A DNA stretch of 64,000 nucleotides from Thinopyrum elongatum (lineage: Eukaryota > Streptophyta > Magnoliopsida > Poales > Poaceae), in contig CM022301.1 of the NCBI GenBank assembly GCA_011799875.1, positions 86,633,667 to 86,697,666 on the forward strand, read 5' to 3'. Positions 33,981 to 46,805 of this stretch are shown here, one piece after another. Every line of letters starts with the position of its first letter. Positions within the stretch are counted from its first letter, which is position 1. A model generated the notes under the pieces. It saw only the letters and a list, made by a program, of their open reading frames with translations, was not told the origin of the DNA and made no database searches. Both the position numbers and the translations under genes were made by a program.

Positions 33981-34979
33981 GGACCATCTGATCATTTTGT
34001 GCAGTTCCACTAAAATCGAGCTGGGCATCCCTGTTTGCAAAGATATTGAACAAGTGTGATTACATTAATACTGGCACCAGTAGTAGTTGATGAAACATAC
34101 ACACACAAGTAGAAGCCGGTCACCTTTGCAATCTCTCATAAAACTAACCACTTGTTGGAGAAGATTAGGCTCGGAGTTGGATGCGGAGGATACCAAAACC
34201 AATCTCCCTTTGTGCAGTCGCACTGAAATGTAGAGACGTTGCCTGTGTGACATTTTAGTAGAACTACACAAGACACTCTTAAGAAAAAAGTGATTTGTGC
34301 AGTTCACCAAAAGGTCGCAATAGCAACGAGGTGAAATGGATAGCCCTGTTTGCAAAAAAGAGGTAGAAAGGAAACAATTACTAGCCAATAACAGTTGATG
34401 ACACATACGACGACAAAAAAGAATCATATTCCTTGTCCTAAGGGAAGATAGCAGCACGGTTGTTTATCTAAAACGGTGTGAGGATGAGATTGCAATATGG
34501 AAAGTATGCCGGACGAGCTACGTTTTGGGCAAAGAACTAGGGAAGATCCACATGCAGGATTTTCCACATGCAATGACGTGGGAAGATGGGCTATGGAGCA
34601 AGGCCGGAGGGGAGGAAGCTGTACCTGGGGGTCGTCGGGATGTAACTAGGAGGGCAGCGGTGGGCGGGATCTGCCCATACTGCGGCAGCGAGAAAGTGGC
34701 GAAGGCCCTATCGCGTCGGAGCTTGGTCAGAGAGAACGGCGGGTACCGCACATCGGGATGTGCTGCCTCGATGCCGTCAAATGGAGAAACGATGCACACC
34801 CTCCCTTTCCGCTGGCGGACGGGATGCGGCCGGATTAGTTACCAACGGTGAGAGAGAGAGAGGCCACTGCCACCTTGTGTGAGATACTGTGAAGAGAGAC
34901 AAACCCCGGCAAGGCAGGCTCCATTGTATATAGTGGAGCAGATTTCTTTTTTCTTGATAACTATCATTTTATATTCTGT
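33981..34979. other. Flanking DNA with unrecognised open frames
   Basis: The segment TTTGTGCAGTTC...CCCTGTTTGCAAA is present twice (33994-34042 and 34290-34352), and a related piece lies at 8495-8530. Open frames exist on both strands over 34518-34851 (108 codons plus, 93 codons minus). The minus frame (PFSLTKLRRDRAFATFSLPQ) has a TATA-like TATATACAA upstream near 34925. Neither resembles a family I know, and both overlap the same GC-rich patch. Confidence 0.35.
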
Positions 34980-35245
34980 ATGTGCCATTGAGGAATATAA
35001 CTTTATTTAAAACTAACATGTCAAGTCGAACTTTGTTTTGTGTACGCGTGGTACACGACCCTCCTTCAAGTAAACAACCGCTACACGCGTCAAATTATAA
35101 CATGGGCTGCCTTTTCATACAGAAATGAGCTCCACCGTGTACCCGCGCGGGTGTGGCCGGGAACAAGACCTGAGTACGTGCGTCGTGCATGCACCTCTTC
35201 TCTACGTGTAGGTACCCCACGTACGTGGGTGTGTGTGAGAGAGAT
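34980..35245 (+). repeat. Local dispersed repeat, copy 3
   Basis: It matches 11100-11400: TGTGCCATTGAGGAA, ACGCGTGGTACACGACC, GCTACACGCGTCAAATTATA and GAGCTCCACCGTGTACCCGC. It lies 1 kb to the right of element A, whereas the other copies lie to its left. Confidence 0.65.
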
Positions 35246-36330
35246 GGTGTGTGCGAAGCAGAGGTAATGTGTCGATGATATCTGAAACAAAAAATGTAAC
35301 ATATAAAATGTGTGTGAAACAGAGGCCTGGATATATCATATATTGAGGGGGCAATCCACGAGAAGAGAGTGGAGGGATCATCGGCGTGAGATATCGATCG
35401 AATTGAAGAGAGGGATGAAGTGTGTGGATGGGCGGTCGATACAGAGTTCCATCAAATTTGTGTGTGCCCACGTCAAAGATATAGGGCGGATGGCCTACTG
35501 GAACGTGAGAGGGGAGAGGTGTAGTTTGTCTCTGTGGCATGGATACCTACCTACAGCATTCGACTATAGGTGTGTATGTGTGGGGGGGGGGGGGAAGAGA
35601 CCTAACTATATAGAGAGGTAGATCGACCGGTATATGTGTGGAGAAGGAGAGAGACCTAGCTATGTATTGAGGGAGATCGATCGGCATCCATGCATATGTG
35701 TAGGAGAGGAATAAGGTTGGGAGAGAGATAGAGCTAGAGTGTGGGGGGGTTGGTGGTGGAGTTGATTCTCACAAATGGTGGGAGAGGCCTGTTAGACAAA
35801 TGGAGGGTACGACTGCAATATCAATAAGAGAGGCTATGCCTGCCTGTCTGTGCACATGCGTGTGAGAGACGGGTCGGGAGGCATGCACAGATGATGAGGG
35901 GGGACGATATGGCTGTGGTAAGCAGACGTAACTACATAGGAAGATCAATCGGCGCATGTCAGAGAAAGGGAGAGACATAACTAGTGAGGTACGTCGATCG
36001 TGCGTTGGGAAAAATAGTTATAGTCGACCTAGCTACGTGTAGGGAGATCGATCGATATACATGCATGCATGTGTTAGAAGCAAATAAGGCCCGGAGAGAT
36101 GGATAGAGAGAGAGGGATGTGGCTAGGAGGTGGTGCGAGAGGCCTACTATATCAAGGGGGAGGAGTGTGTGAGTATGAGATCGATGAAAAGAGGGGCAGG
36201 AGTGTACACGTGCGTCGAACCGTATTAGACAGAGGGGGGCATGGACGGTGAGAAGAGAAGAGGGAAAGCGTGTGTTTGTGGTAGGCACGCTTTGATAACA
36301 ATGAATTCGGATATTTGAAAAAGAGATCAT
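35246..36330 (+). repeat. Purine-rich degenerate repeat region
   Basis: GAGAGAG-rich sequence with recurring GAGACCTA(A/G)CTA, (G)GGAGATCGATCG and CATGCATG(T)GTG blocks at about 35600, 35648, 35940 and 36030. A run of 13 G lies at 35582-35594. No coding region. Confidence 0.6.
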
Positions 36331-37275
36331 AGTGTTCTAAACCCACACATGCATGATTATAATGGTGATACGCATGGTGTGGTTATGAACATTTTATACT
36401 ATATAACAATTTATTTGAATATGTGATAATGTTTGGCTTTTGCAGCTCAGGGCTAAATACTTGTCATAATGTAGGTGGCGGGGCACTATACTTTGTCTGA
36501 TAAACACAGTGTACATATGAAACATGGTTTAGTATGAAGATCTAACTAGTACATCAAATGTACTATTATTTGGAATCAAAATGAAGTGTATTCAAAATTT
36601 TGAATTCGAGTTCATATATATAGTACACATAGTTTATATCTAACTCTATAGTAATCATGTGGTGCGTTGTTAACATAATATACAGATGATGGTTTAACTT
36701 GGCAACAATCATGATTGTAGATTCTTATTCAAATAGAGAAACGGATTCAAATTTAGTTCGAATTGCAGCGGTAGAATCATGAATATTTGGAATGCACTAA
36801 AATGTTCGTATGAGTAGGTTACATGCATTATACACGTAGCAAAAAAATTAATTGGACATAACATGGATTCATAGTTTTGAATAGCATTTGTACAGTAAAA
36901 CGGGACAAGACTCACCCTTTGTGTGGTGCGAATAGTTTTTGTTTTTGTTTTTTTGTCGAGGGAAGTGCGAATTGATTTGGTATGTACATTATTACATGTT
37001 AGGCTTGTCCTGAAATTTCAACCCGCGCCTTGTTATCCCAAAAATTCAGATATCGCTTTGTCTGTTTGTGCTCTGAAAACTCGCGCCTTCACAACCCGCG
37101 CCTTGCTATCCCGAAATCACAACGCGCGTGAAAACTCCCTCCAGCTACCAAATCCCGACACGCGAAATCTCCCTTCTAAACCTGAGCCGAAAGGGCCGCT
37201 AGTTCAAATCGGTGGGGGTACTTTCGTAAGACACCCTACATTTTGGACAAGCGCGTCCCTAAAGTCATGGTTCCC
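36331..37275. other. AT-rich spacer, then GC-richer leader left of the LTR array
   Basis: 36331-36920 shows nothing recognisable. 37018-37270 contains ACCCGCGCCTTG(T/C)TATCCC twice and resembles the upstream region of the exon-duplicated unit that resumes at 48385. It is probably the 5' flank of that unit, split by the retrotransposon array. Confidence 0.4.
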
Positions 37276-38875
37276 AACTACTTCTTGAGCTTGCGTTGGT
37301 TTTTCCTTTGAAGAGGAAAGGGTGATGCAGCAAAGTAGAGTAAGTATTTCCCTTAGTTTTGAGAACCAAGGTATCAATCCAGTAGGAGACAACACGCAAG
37401 TCACCGAATACCTGCACAAACAAACACCAAACTTGCACCCAACGCGATAAGGGGTTGTCAATCCCTTCACGGTTACTCGCAAAAGTGAGATCTGATAGAG
37501 ATAGATAAACAGTAAAGTAAATATTTTTGGTATTTTTTGTTTTATAGATTGGAAAGTAAGAGATTGCAAAATAGTAGATCGGAAACTCATAGATTGGAAA
37601 GTAGAAGATTGTATGATGGAAAATAGACCCGGGGGCCATAGGTTTCACTAGAGGCTTCTCTCAAGATAGAAAATAATACGGTGGGTGAACAAATTACTGA
37701 CGAGCAATTGATAGAAAAGCGCAAAGTTATGACGATATCTAAGGCAATGATCATGAATATAGGCATCACGTCCGTGTCAAGTAGACCGAAACGATTCAGC
37801 ATCTACTACTATTACTCCACACATCGACCGGCTCCTGCCTGCATCTAGAGTATTAAGTTCATGAAGAACAGAGTAACGCATTAAGAAAGATGACATGATG
37901 TAGAGGAATTAACTCAAGCAATATGATGAAAACCCCATCGTTTTATCCTCGATGGCAACAATACAATATGTGCCTTGCTGCCCCTACTGTCACTGGGAAA
38001 GGACACCGCAAGATTGAACCCAAAGCTAAGCACTTCTCCCATTGCAAGAAAAACCAATCTAGTTGGCCAAACCAAATCGATAGTTCGAAGAGACTTGCAA
38101 AGATATCAAATACTGCATAAAAGAATACAGAGAAGATTCAAATAATATTCATAAATAAGCTGATCATAAATCAACAATTCATCAGATCTCGGCAAACACA
38201 CCACAAAAAAGTATTACATCGAATAGATCTCCAAGAACATCGAGGAGAACGTGGTATTGAGAATCAAAGAGAGAGAAGAAGCCATCTAGCTACTAGCTAT
38301 GGACCCGTAGGTGTGAGGTAAACTACTCACGCTTCATCGGAAGGGTAATGGTGTTGATGTAGAAGCCCTCCATGATCGAATCCCCCTCCAGCAGGACGCC
38401 GGAAAAGGCCCCTAGATGGGATCTCACGGGTACAGAAGGTTGCGGCGGTGGAAAAGTCTTTTCGTGGATGCCTCTGGTGGTTTGGGCATATAAGAGTATA
38501 TATAGGTGAAAGAATTAGGTCAGGAGACGCATGAGGGTCCCACAAGGGTGTGGGGCACGCCCTACCCCCCTGGGCGTGCCCTCCGTCCTTGTGGCTGCCT
38601 CGTGGCTTCTCTGACTTGCACTCCAAGTCCTCTGGTTTCCTTTTGGTCCAAGAAAGATCATCGCAAAAGTTTTATTCCGTTTGGACTCCGTTTGGTATTC
38701 CTTTTCTGCGAAACTCAAAAACAGGGAAAAAAACAGGAACTGGCACTGGGCTCTAGGTTAATAGGTTAGTCCCAAAAAAAAATATAATAGCATATTAATG
38801 CATATAAAACATCCAAAACAGATAATATAATAGTATGGAACAATCAAAAATTATAGAGACGTTGGAGACGTATCA
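37276..38875 (-). repeat. LTR 1 (left outer) of the array
   Basis: 1600 bp. The plus-strand start reads AACTACTTCTTGAGC where the other two LTRs have TGCTACTTCTTGAGC, so the terminal TG is lost. It ends GACGTATCA. A TATA-like TATATATA lies at 38497-38504. Confidence 0.88.
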
Positions 38876-41643
38876 AGCATCCCCAAGTTTAATTCCTGCT
38901 CGTCCTTGAGTAGGTAAATGATAAAAACAGAATTTTTGATGTGGAATGCTACCTAACATATTTATCCATGTAATTTCTTTATTGTGGCATGAATGTTCAG
39001 ATCCGTATGATTCAAAACAAAAGTTTAATATTGACATAAAAACAATAATACTTCAAGCATACTAACAAGATAATTATGTCTTCTCAAAATAACATGGCCA
39101 AAGAAAGCTTATCCCTACAAAATCATATAGTCTGGCTATACTCCATATTCATCACACAAAATACTCAAATCATGCACAACCCCGATTTTAGCCAAGCAAT
39201 TGTTTCATACTTTAGTATTCTCAAACTTTTTCAACTTTCACGCAATACATGAGCGTGAGCCATGGAAATAGCACTATAGGTGGAATAGAAGGTGGTTGTG
39301 GAGAAGACAAAAAGAGGGAGATAGTCTCACATCAACTAGGTGTATCACCCATCAATAGATATCAATGTGAGTGAGTAGGGATTGCCATGGAACGGATGCA
39401 CTAGAGCTATAAGTTTATGAAAGCTCAAAAAGAAAACTAAGTGGGTGTGCATCCAACTTGCTTGCTCATGAAGACCTAGGGCAATTTGAGGAAGCCCATC
39501 GTTGGAATATACAAGCCAAGTTCTATAATGAAAAATTCCCACTAGTATATGAAAGTGAAAACATAGGAGACTCTCTATCATGAAGATCATGGTGCTACTT
39601 TGAAGCACAAGTATGGAAAAAGGATAGTAACATTGCCCCTTCTCTCTTTTTCTCTCTTTTTTTTCTTTTTTTTATTTTTTCTTCTTTTCTCTCTTTTTTT
39701 CTTTTCTTCTTTCTTCTCTTTTTTTTTCTCACATGGGACAATGCTCTAATAATGAAAATCATCATACTTCTATTTACTTACAACTCAAAAATTACAACTC
39801 GATACTAGAACAAAATATGACTCTATATGAATGCCTCCGGTGGTGTACCAGGATGTGCAATGAATCAAGAGTGACATGTATGAAAGAATTATGAACGGTG
39901 GCTTTGCCACAAATACGATGTCAACTACATGATCATGCAAAGCAATATGACAATGATGATGCGTGTCATAATAAACGGAACGGTGGAAAGTTGCATGGCA
40001 ATATATCTCGGAATGGCTATGGAAATCCCATAATAGGTAGGTATGGTGGCTGTTTTGAGGAAGGTATATGGTGGGTTTATGGTACCAGCGAAAATTGCGC
40101 GGCACTAGAGAGGCTAGCAAAGGTGGAAGGGTGAGAGTGCGTATAATCCATGGACTCAACATTAGTCATAAAGAACTCACATACTTATTGCAAAAATCTA
40201 TTAGTCATTGTAACAAAGTACTAGACGCATGCTCCTAGGGGAAGGGTTGGTAGGAGTTAACCATCGCGCGATCCCGACTTCCACACAAAGGATGACAATC
40301 AAAAAATATCTCATGCTCCAACTTCGTTACATAACGGTTCACCATACGTGCATGCTACAGGACTCACAAACCTTAACACAAGTATTTCTGAAATTCACAA
40401 CTACTCACTAGCATGACTCTAATATCACCATCTTCATATCTCAAAACAATCATAAGGAATCAAACTTCTCATAGTATTCAATGCACTTTATATGAAAGTT
40501 TTTATTATATCCCTCTTGGATGCCTATCATATTAGGACTAAATTTATAACCAAAGCAAATTACCATGCTGTTTTAAAGACTCTCAAAATAATATAAGTGA
40601 AGCATGAGAGTTCATCAATTTCTATAAAATAAAGCCACCGCCGTGCTCTAAAAAGATGTAAGTGAAGCACTAGAGCAAAATTGCCTAGCTCAAAAGATAT
40701 AAGTGAAGCACAAAGAGTATTCTAATAAATCATGATTCATGCATGTCTCTCTCAAAAGGTGTGTACATCAAGGATGATTGTGGCAAACTAAAAAGCAAAG
40801 ACTCAAATCATACAAGACGCTCCAAGCAAAACACATATCATGTGGTGAATAAAAATATAGCCTCAAGTAAAGTTACCGATAGATGAAGACGAAAGAGGGG
40901 ATGCCTTCCGGGGCATCCCCAAGCTTAGGCTCTTGGTTGTCCTTGAATATTACCTTGGGGTGCCTTGGGCATCCCCAAGCTTAGGCTCTTGCCACTCTTT
41001 ATTCCATAGTCCATCAAATCCTTACCCAAAACTTGAAAACTTCACAACACAAAACTCAACAGAAAATCTCATAAGCTCCGTTAGTATAAGAAAATAAATC
41101 ACCACTTTTGGTACTGTTGTGAACTCATTCTTTATTTATATTGGTGTAATATCTACTGTATTCCAACTTTTCCATGGTTCATACCCCCCGATATTACCCA
41201 TAGATTCATCAAAATAAGCAAACAACACATAGAAAACAGAATCGGTCAAAAACAGAACAGTCTGTAGCAATCTGGGAATCTCGAATACTTCTGTAACTCC
41301 AAAAATCCTGAAAAATTAGGACGTCCTAAGAAATTTATTTATTAATCTTCTTCAAAAATAATCAACTCAAAATCACTCTTCTGTGAATTATAAAAATTAT
41401 TTTCCTGGGCGCAAAAGTTTCTGTTTTTCAGCAAGATCAAATCAACTATCACCATAAGCTATCCCAAAGGTCTTACTTGGCACAAACACTAATTAAAACA
41501 TAAAACCACATCTAACCAGAGGCTAGATGAATTATTTATTGCAAAACAGAACATAAAAATCAAAAACAAAAATAAAATTGGGTTGCCTCCCAACAAGCAC
41601 TATTGTTTAACGCCCTTAGCTAGGCATAAAAACAAGAATAGAT

Positions 41644-42243
41644 CTAAGTATTGTCATCTTTGGTGTTTTGAAAACAAAGGGAGAATTTATTATCCATAGC
41701 ATTTATCTTTCTATTTTGTGAAAGCACATGGCCATTAATAGTAGAAGAAAGATTAAGCACACTATGAAAATTCACATCTAAACTAGCTTTCATCTCTTCG
41801 ATTATTTCATTTTGATCAAAGCACATAAGAGTAGTTGATTCAACATTTTCTCCTTTGGGGTGCCCAAATATGGTTTTCATCTTCTCATAAGTATCGATGG
41901 CATCCCCTCCAAGAAAGCCATTTTCAAATATAGAATCCAAATCTTGCTTAAAAGAAGGAGGTAAACCAAAATAAAAGCTCTTTAAGTATATCTCAATCTG
42001 ATATTGGGGCACATAACTAGCTCGAATCCTTAATAACCTATCCCAAGCATCTTTCAAAGATTCAACAAGCAAATAGCGAAAAATCCCATGATCATCTTCA
42101 TCAAAATTCTCAAAATTTTCCTTAACAACCCCGGTAAGTTTTTCCATAGCATCATTATTTATGAGCTTAGAAAGGACAGAGGGGCTATCCAAAGCATTAA
42201 GATTCGGAAAGAAACTTTTAGCCCCTTTTGAGTCGGCGATAAC
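41644..42243 (-). pseudogene. Gag-like ORF of array body C
   Basis: The frame reads VIADSKGAKSFFPNLNALDS ... ESLKDAWDRLLRIRASYVPQ, LKSFYFGLPPSFKQDLDSIF, ending in FQNTKDDNT. The DAWDRLLRI...YQIEIYLKSFYFGL part is Retrotrans_gag-like. No ATG lies where the relatives start; ATC is at the expected place (ATCGCCGAC), so the start codon may be lost. The first in-frame ATG is at MEKLTG. No protease or RT follows. The shared C-terminal DDNT with the element A ORF hints at common descent. Confidence 0.6.
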
Positions 42244-42436
42244 GGTAGAGAGATGGAATAAGCAAACACGAGAATAGCGAGAGGAAAGGCAAAGAGAGAG
42301 GCGAAGATAAGGCAAACTTTTTGAAAATCATTTTAGAAGTGGGGGAGAGGAAAATGAGAGGCGAATGGCGAATAATGTAATGCGAGAGATGAGAGTTTAT
42401 GATGGGTACTTGGTATGTCTTGACTTGGTGTAGATC

Positions 42437-42454
42437 TCCCCAGCAACGGCGCCA
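42437..42454 (-). promoter_or_regulatory. Primer-binding site of array body C
   Basis: The minus strand reads TGGCGCCGTTGCTGGGGA, one mismatch to the tRNA-Asp type site. It lies 11 bases from the middle LTR. Confidence 0.85.
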
Positions 42455-42465
42455 GAAATTCTTCC

Positions 42466-44062
42466 TGCTACTTCTTGAGCTTGTGTTGGTTTTTCCCTTG
42501 AAGAGGAAAGGATGATGCAGCAAATTAGGGTAAGTATTTCCCTCAGTTTTGAGAACCAAGGTATCAATCCAGTAGGAGACAACACGCAAGTCACCGAATA
42601 CCTGCACACACAAATACCAAACTTGCACCCAACGCGATAAGGGGTTGTCAATCCCTTCACAGTTACTCGCAAAAGTGAGATCTGATAGAGATAGATAAAT
42701 GGTAAAGTAAATGTTTTTGGTATTTTTGTTTTATAGATTGGAAGGTAAAAGATTGCAAAATAGTAGATCGGAAACTCGTAGATTGGAAAGTAGAAGATTG
42801 TATGATGGAAAATAGACCCGGGGGCCATAGGTTTCACTAGAGGCTTCTCTCAAGATAGAAAATAATACGGTGGGTGAACAAATTACTGCCGAGCAATTGA
42901 TAGAAAAGCGCAAAGTTATGACGATATCTAAGGTAATGATCATGAATATAGGCATCACGTTTGTGTCAAGTGGACCAAAACGATTCTGCAGCTACTACTA
43001 TTACTCCACACATCGACCGACTCCTGCCTGCATCTAGAGGATTAAGTTCATGAAGAACAGAGTAACGCATTAAGAAAGATGACATGATGTAGAGGAATTA
43101 ACTCAAGCCATATGATGAAAACCCCATCTTTTTATCCTCGATGGCAATAATACAATATGTGCCTTGCTGCCCCTACTATCACTGGGAAAGGACACCGCAA
43201 GATTGAACCCAAAGCTAAGCACTTCTCCCATTGCAAGAAAAACCAATCTAGTTGGCCAAACCAAATCGATAGTTCGAAGAGACTTGCAAAGATATCAAAT
43301 CATGCATAAAAGAATTCAGAGAAGATTCAAATAATATTCATAGATAAGCTGATCATAAATCCACAATTCATCGGATCTCGGCAAACACACCGCAAAAAAG
43401 TATTACATCGAATAGATCTCCAAGAACATCGAGGAGAACGTGGTATTGAGAATCAAAGAGAGAGAAGAAGCCATCTAGCTACTAGCTATGGACCCGTAGG
43501 TCTGAGGTAAACTACTCACGCTTCATCGGAAGGGCAATGGTGTTGATGTAGAAGCCCTCCGTGATCGAATCCCCCTCCGGCAGGACACCGGAAAAGGCCC
43601 CTAGATGGGATCTCACGGGTACAGAAGGTTGCGGCGGTGGAAAAGTCTTTTTGTGGATGCCTCTGGTGGTTTGGGCATATAAGAGTATATATAGCCGAAA
43701 GAATTAGGTCAGGAGGCGCACGAGGGGCCCACAAGGGTGGGGGCGCGCCGTACCCCCCTGGGCGCGCCCTCCGTCCTTGTGGCCGCCTCGTGGCTTCTCT
43801 GACTTGCACTCCAAGTCCTCTGGTTTCTTTTTGGCCCAAGAAAGATCATCGCAAAAGTTTTATTCCGTTTGGACTCCGTTTGGTATTCCTTTTCTGTGAA
43901 ACTCAAAAACAGGGAAAAACAGGAACTGGCACTGGGCTCTAGGTTAATAGGTTAGTCCCAAAAAATAATATAAAATAGCATATTAATGCATATAAAACAT
44001 CCAAAACAGATAATATAATAGTATGGAGCAATCAAAATTATAGATACGTTGGAGACAAATCA
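42466..44062 (-). repeat. LTR 2 (middle) of the array
   Basis: 1597 bp, TGCTACTTC...GACAAATCA. It serves as 5' LTR for body C and 3' LTR for body D. No target duplication flanks it. Confidence 0.9.
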
Positions 44063-46805
44063 AGCATCCCCAAGCTTAATTCCTGCTCGTCCTTGAGTAG
44101 GTAAATGATAAAAACAGAATTTTTGATGTGGAATGCTACCTAACATATTTATCCATGTAATTTCTTTATTGTGGCATTAATGTTCAGTTCCGTATGATTC
44201 AAAACAAAAGTTTAATATTGACATAAAAACAATAATACTTCAAGCATACTAACAAGATAATTATGTCTTCTCAAAATAACATGGCCAAAGAAAGCTTATC
44301 CCTACAAAATCATATAGTCTGGCTATGCTCCATATTCATCACACAAAATACTCAAATCATGCACAACCCCGGTTTTAGCCAAGCAATTGTTTCATACTTT
44401 AGTATTCTCAAACTTTTTCAACTTTCACGCAATACATGAGCGTGAGCCATGGACATAGCACTATAGGTGGAATAGAAGGTGGTTGTGGAGAAGAAAAAAA
44501 GAGGGAGATAGTCTCACATCAACTAGGCATATCAACGGGCTATGGAGATGCCCATCAATAGATATCAATGTGAGTGAGTAGGGATTGCCATGCAACGGAT
44601 GCACTAGAGCTATAAGTTTATGAAAGCTCAAAAAGAAAACTAAGTGGGTGTGCATCCAACTTGCTTGCTCATGAAGACCTAGGGCAATTTGAGGAAGCCC
44701 ATCGTTGGAATATACAAGCCAAGTTCTATAATGAAAAATTCCCACTAGTATATGAAAGTGACAACATAGGAGACTCTCTATCATGAAGATCATGGTGCTA
44801 CTTTGAAGCACAAGTATGGAAAAAGGATAGTAACATTGCCCCTTCTCTCTTTTTCTCTCATTTTTTTTCTTCTTTTTTTCTTTCTTTTTTTCTTCTTTTT
44901 TTTCTTTTCTCTCTTTTTTTCTTTTCTTCTTTCTTCTTTTTTTTTCTCACATGGGACAATGATCTAATAATGAAAATCATCATACTTCTATTTACTTACA
45001 ACTCGATACTAGAACAAAATATGACTCTATATGAATGCCTCCGGCGGTGTACCGGGATGTGCAATGAATCAAGAGTGACATGTATGAAAGAATTATGAAC
45101 GGTGGCTTTGCCACAAATACGATGTCAACTACATGATCATGCAAAGCAATATGACAATGATGATGCGTGTCATAATAAACGGAACGGTGGAAAGTTGCAC
45201 GGCAATATATCTCGGAATGGCTATGGAAATGCCATAATAGGTAGGTATGGTGGCTGTTTTGAGGAAGGTATATGGTGGGTTTATGGTACCGGCGAAAATT
45301 GCGCGGCACTAGAGAGGCTAGCAAAGGTGGAAGGGTGAGAGTGCGTATAATCCATGGACTCAACATTAGTCATAAAGAACTCACATACTTATTGCAAAAA
45401 TCTATTAGTCATCGAAACAAAGTACTAGACGCATACTCCTAGGGGAAGGGTTGGTAGGAGTTAACCATCGCGCGATCCCGACTTCCACACAAAGGATGAC
45501 AATCAAAAAATATCTCATGCTCCAACTTCGTTACATAACGGTTCACCATACGTGCATGCTACGGGACTCACAAACCTTAACACAAGTATTTCTCAAATTC
45601 ACAACTACTCACTAGCATAACTCTAATATCACCATCTTCATATCTCAAAACAATCATAAGGAATCAAACTTCTCATAGTATTCAATGCACTTTATATGAA
45701 AGTTTTTATTATATCCCTCTTGGATGCCATCATATTAGGACAAAATTTATAACCAAAGCAAATTACCATGCTGTTTTAAAGACTCTCAAAATAATATAAG
45801 TGAAGCATGAGAGTTCATCAATTTCTATAAAATAAAGCCACCGCCGTGCTCTAAAAAGATGTAAGTGAAGCACTAGAGCAAAATTGCCTAGCTCAAAAGA
45901 TATAAGTGAAGCACAAAGAGTATTCTAATAAATCACGATTCATGCATGTATCTCTCAAAAGGTGTGTACAGCAAGGATGATTGTGGCAAACTAAAAAGCA
46001 AAGACTCAAATCATACAAGACGCTCCAAGCAAAACACATATCATATGGTGAATAAAAATATAGCCTCGAGTAAAGTTACCGATAGATGAAGACGAAAGAG
46101 GGGATGCCTTCCGGGGCATCCCCAAGCTTAGGCTCTTGGTTGTCCTTGAATATTACCTTGGGGTGCCTTGGGCATCCCCAAGCTTAGGCTCTTGCCACTC
46201 CTTATTCCATAATCCATCAAATCCTTACCCAAAACTTGAAAACTTCACAACTCAAAACTCAACAAAAAATCTCATAAACTCCGTTAGTACAAGAAAATAA
46301 ATCACCACTTTTGGTACTATTGTGAACTCATTCTTTATTTATATTGGTGTAATATCTACTGTATTCCAACTTTTCCATGGTTCATACCCCCCGATATTAC
46401 CCATAGATTCATCAAAATAAGCAAACAACACATAGAAAACAGAATCTGTCAAAAACAGAACAGTCTGTAGCAATCTGGAAATCTCGAATACTTCTGTAAC
46501 TCCAAAAATCCTGAACAATTAGGATGACCTAAGCAATTTGTTTATTAATCTTCTTCAAAAATAATCAACTCAAAAATAATCAACGGTAGAGAGATGGAAT
46601 AAGCAAACACGAGAACAGCGAGAGGAAAGGCAAAGAGAGAGGCGAAGATAAGGCAAACTTTTCGAAAATCATTTTAGAAGTGGGGGAGAGGAAAATGAGA
46701 GGCCAATGGCGAATAATGTAATGCGAGGATGAGAGTTTATGATGGGTACTTGGTATGTCTTGACTTGGTGTAGATCTCCCCAGCAACGGCGCAAGAAATT
46801 CTTCC
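44063..46805 (-). mobile_element. Array body D, gag deleted
   Basis: 2743 bp, nearly identical to body C from the polypurine tract to 46575. It then jumps to the segment next to the primer site, so the whole gag-like ORF is missing. The junction at 46561-46584 carries a second copy of AAAAATAATCAAC. The pyrimidine tract (44835-44946), ATAAGTGAAGCA motifs and internal polypurine copies (46115-46186) are kept. The primer site at 46777-46794 has two mismatches. Confidence 0.88.

Larger units (their letters stand above)
38876..42465 (-). mobile_element. Array body C, with gag-like ORF
   Basis: 3590 bp. The polypurine tract with one change (AAACTTGGGGATGC on the minus strand) adjoins LTR 1. Then come a pyrimidine tract (39635-39730), three ATAAGTGAAGCA-type motifs (40591-40705), two internal polypurine copies (40913-40984), the gag-like ORF (41644-42243) and the primer site. 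Confidence 0.85.

Noticed and set aside
34525..34851. Plus-strand ORF with a CPYCG motif as a zinc-finger gene
   Set aside because: Only one CxxC pair is present, no second pair at a useful distance, and an equally long frame lies on the other strand of the same GC-rich patch.
39898..40134. 78-codon plus-strand ORF conserved between 39898-40134 and 45102-45338
   Set aside because: The two copies belong to the recent tandem duplication of the array, so similarity says nothing about coding.
42437..42454. tRNA gene suggested by the GGCAACGGCGCCA string
   Set aside because: It is the complement of a tRNA-Asp 3' end used as a primer site; no cloverleaf precedes it.
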